Below, in pieces: positions 39,973 through 41,449 of a DNA stretch of 41,449 nt. Origin of the DNA: Pseudomonas frederiksbergensis (GTDB taxonomy: Bacteria; Pseudomonadota; Gammaproteobacteria; Pseudomonadales; Pseudomonadaceae); assembly GCF_017114915.1 (NCBI RefSeq), contig NZ_JAAUOE010000042.1, positions 1 through 41,449 on the forward strand. Reading direction: 5' to 3'. The notes beneath the pieces are model-generated. The model was not told the DNA's origin, did no database searches, and saw only the letters and a program-made list of their open reading frames with translations. The position numbers and the translations under genes were made by a program. Every line of letters begins with the position of its first letter. Positions within the stretch are counted from its first letter, which is position 1.

Positions 39973-39996
39973 GCCCGCCTCTCTCGCGGTTTTTTT
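39973..39996 (+). terminator. Rho-independent terminator
   Basis: CCGC (39975-39978), loop CTCTCTC, GCGG (39986-39989), followed by seven T (39990-39996). It is placed 15 bp after the stop of the membrane protein gene. The stem is short but the T-run is good. Confidence 0.6.
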
Positions 39997-40150
39997 ATGC
40001 GTGTCGTACCCTCTACGGGATCCGCGCAACTCGCCATCCCCCTCCCAAACACACCCGCATGCACTCCCCTCCGCGCCCAACGGCAACCAGCGGAACGGAT
40101 GAGTGCAGCCGAGTTTTGTTGGATCAACACCCGCCACTTTGGAGGCGACC

Positions 40151-40342
40151 ATGTCAGCACTACCCAAGGCTCAGATTCAATACGACAACCTTCTGCCGCC
40201 TCCGGTGAGCGAAGACGACCTGGTGGAGATTCAATGGCTGGAAGCGAACGCTGAAAACCTGATGCGAGGCTTCGTCGTCAGCTGGGGCATCCGCACAGAT
40301 CGCGGTGAAGTGACCCAAGCCGAGCTTTACAAGGCTGTTTAG
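40151..40342 (+). CDS. Small hypothetical protein (63 aa)
   Basis: 63 residues, MSALPKAQIQYDNLLPP..., with a strong GGAGG ribosome site just before the ATG. It is acidic (SEDDLVEIQWLEANAEN), soluble and without a signal peptide. I do not recognise a domain; the shape and setting resemble small accessory genes in Pseudomonas prophage or island regions. Its stop lies 12 bp before the terminal sequence of the IS21-type remnant, so the element may have inserted immediately downstream or removed the gene's former neighbour. Confidence 0.6.
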   Translation: MSALPKAQIQYDNLLPPPVSEDDLVEIQWLEANAENLMRGFVVSWGIRTDRGEVTQAELYKAV

Positions 40343-40354
40343 GACCATGTGAAC

Positions 40355-40515
40355 TGTCAATACCGGTTGAAAACTGACCCACCCTACCGAAGTAAAACTG
40401 ACCCACCCCGGCGGTGTTTGAGGTCTGATTATTTCCGTGGCAAGGCTGTTTCTCTCGGCACCACCTGACCTGATTTCAGCTTGTCCTTCAGCCGATAACT
40501 CTGTCCGCTGCAAAG
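40355..40515 (-). mobile_element. IS21-family remnant: terminal repeats and istB 3' end
   Basis: Read on the minus strand, codons up to the TAA at 40429-40431 give SGQSYRLKDKLKSGQVVP, matching the C-terminal tail of IstB ATPases (SYRLKDK). Beyond it lie two direct copies of AAAACTGACCCACCC (40370-40384 and 40394-40408), the repeated terminal transposase sites of IS21 elements, and a TGT end at 40355-40357. Everything upstream of about 40515 (istA and most of istB) is missing. No target duplication can be recognised because only one end survives. Confidence 0.7.
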
Positions 40516-40601
40516 ACTCCATGTGCTCGACTCCGTGATAGGCATGAGAAATTGGCCTTCACCATGTAGAATTCCCTCGCCAACAATCCAAGGACAAGGG
40601 T

Positions 40602-40991
40602 ATGAACAAAAAAGTAGCGGCAGGACTCCTCACTTCCATTGGACTCATCACCAGCGCACACGCCGACACCTTCACAAGCGCCGAAATCTGCAAGGCAGCT
40701 ATTTCCGTGGAGATGGGCCGACCAACAAAAACGATGAAAACCAAACATTCAGACCCAAACCCGGAGATTTTCTATCGGCGTCCCGACGGAGACTCATTTC
40801 GGTATCGATGCCAGGTCAGTGAGGACCGTGTGATCTGGTCTGCATTCATGGAAGACGAAAACGAATGGGGCCGATGGAGAAGTCGCTACTCGGAGGGGGA
40901 CGCGTCGACGACGTACTCGGTATCCAACGGTGTGCTGACGATAAGCAACGATCAATCGGGCGACAAAACCTTCAAGAAGAAAGATTTCTGA
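40602..40991 (+). CDS. Exported small hypothetical protein
   Basis: 129 residues with a signal peptide (MNKKVAAGLLTSIGLITSAHA, cleavage before DTFTSAEIC). The mature part of about 108 residues has a Cys in SAEICKAAIS and one in FRYRCQVSED, a likely disulfide, and beta-rich sequence (EDRVIWSAF, GVLTISND). AAGGACAAGGGT precedes the ATG. I do not recognise a function; size and layout resemble periplasmic proteins of mobile regions. GC is lower than in the core genes. Confidence 0.72.
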   Translation: MNKKVAAGLLTSIGLITSAHADTFTSAEICKAAISVEMGRPTKTMKTKHSDPNPEIFYRRPDGDSFRYRCQVSEDRVIWSAFMEDENEWGRWRSRYSEGDASTTYSVSNGVLTISNDQSGDKTFKKKDF

Positions 40992-41056
40992 AACCCTGAA
41001 ATAGGAACGCATGTCTTTTTAATTAATTCGTGTCTTCCCAGCAGCAGGGTTACTGA

Positions 41057-41263
41057 ATGCTGAAGAAACAGCCGGAAAGAAAAGTAGCGACTGCTGCTGA
41101 AATTGAGCGCTCCATCCAGGCCCTGAACAAAATGGCAGAACGCCTTTGGGGTGATGGCCGGGAAGCTGAGGCTAAAGCCCTGCTTGATGCCTTGGACGCA
41201 CTAAACCGGGCGCTTGATCGGATCAGGATTGGAGAGAGCCGAAGGATTTCGACTCTCCATTAA
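41057..41263 (+). CDS. Small helical hypothetical protein (68 aa)
   Basis: 68 residues, MLKKQPERKVATAAEIERSIQALNKMAERLWGDGREAEAKALLDALDALNRALDRIRIG, mostly alpha-helical with heptad-like Leu/Ala spacing, so perhaps a coiled coil. No motif is recognised. CAGCAGGG upstream is a poor ribosome site, so the call rests on open frame and protein-like composition. Confidence 0.5.
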   Translation: MLKKQPERKVATAAEIERSIQALNKMAERLWGDGREAEAKALLDALDALNRALDRIRIGESRRISTLH

Positions 41264-41332
41264 GACGCACTTGAACGCTAACGAACAACAAGAAAGTCGA
41301 CGAACCCAAGGACGGGCGGGTCCGAAAAAGAC

Positions 41333-41449
41333 TCACCTTACCCACAGATGTTTAGCTGCGCGTTTAAATACACCCGGTGTTACTTCATCGAGGCTACAAC
41401 GCCTTGCGTCGTTGCCTACGCCTGCGCCAGAATCCGCCGGCTTGTGCGC
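41333..41449 (-). CDS. Possible partial gene running off the window edge
   Basis: Reading leftward from the window end, 38 open codons finish at TGA (41333-41335) with the tail DEVTPGVFKRAAKHLWVR. The start is outside the window. Composition is plausible for a protein but I recognise no family, and this may be a chance frame. Confidence 0.25.
   Translation of the reverse strand, partial: AHKPADSGAGVGNDARRCSLDEVTPGVFKRAAKHLWVR

Overview
The window reads as chromosome of a Pseudomonas of the fluorescens/putida type. Evidence: high GC, dense coding, Pseudomonas REP/BIME repeats (GTAGGAGCGGGCTTGCCCGCGAA type) in many intergenic gaps, and protein families typical of that genus (AotJQMOP-like transporter, DUF1302/DUF1329 pair, Tle1-type effector). 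Only the last ~2.8 kb (38.6-41.4 kb) looks like accessory DNA built from mobile-element remnants. I saw no rRNA, tRNA or CRISPR array.

0.2-11.5 kb is a hydroxyproline catabolism region. An amino-acid ABC transporter (binding protein, two permeases, ATPase) has a fused aconitase-X-type cis-3-hydroxy-L-proline dehydratase inserted after the binding protein. A proline-racemase-family enzyme with Ser in place of the first catalytic Cys follows. A second unit holds a DapA-family lyase/deaminase, an MHS-type MFS carrier and an alpha-ketoglutarate-semialdehyde-type aldehyde dehydrogenase. A convergent LDH2/DpkA-type reductase would turn pyrroline-2-carboxylate into L-proline. Together these can take 3-hydroxyprolines to proline and, given a D-hydroxyproline dehydrogenase not present here, 4-hydroxyproline to 2-oxoglutarate. 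Both forward units begin next to the same 16-bp sequence centred on the palindrome TCGTATACGA, a likely operator for a regulator outside the window.

11.6-22.6 kb holds a leftward envelope cluster: DUF1302 outer-membrane protein, DUF1329 protein, YCF48-like propeller, RND/MMPL transporter and a long acyl-CoA dehydrogenase. A small alpha/beta hydrolase lies upstream of it and an AraC-type regulator is divergent. It looks like a system for moving or processing a hydrophobic acyl compound, with unknown substrate.

22.8-25.1 kb carries an orphan type VI secretion lipase effector (Tle1/DUF2235) and its adjacent lipoprotein immunity candidate (DUF2931).

25.3-31.7 kb is a compact leftward seven-gene operon: quinone oxidoreductase, TauD/TfdA dioxygenase, BKACE beta-keto-acid cleavage enzyme, MFS carrier, DsbA/FrnE-like protein, small Rieske protein and YeiH-type exporter. 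The last four genes are joined by three 4-bp overlaps. I do not recognise the pathway; it is the best candidate for undescribed catabolism here.

31.9-33.0 kb encodes an Ohr peroxidase and an OhrR/MarR regulator of unusual type, with near-matches to the same TCGTATACGA palindrome upstream of each. 33.4-38.6 kb is an AotJQMOP-like basic amino-acid uptake operon followed by an RpiR-family regulator in place of ArgR.

38.6-41.4 kb contains strong nested hairpins, the 3' end of a phage-type integrase gene broken by a five-copy ATGAC tandem repeat, a stub resembling the start of a class II glutamine amidotransferase, an IS21-family remnant (istB tail plus terminal repeats) and several small genes of unknown function.
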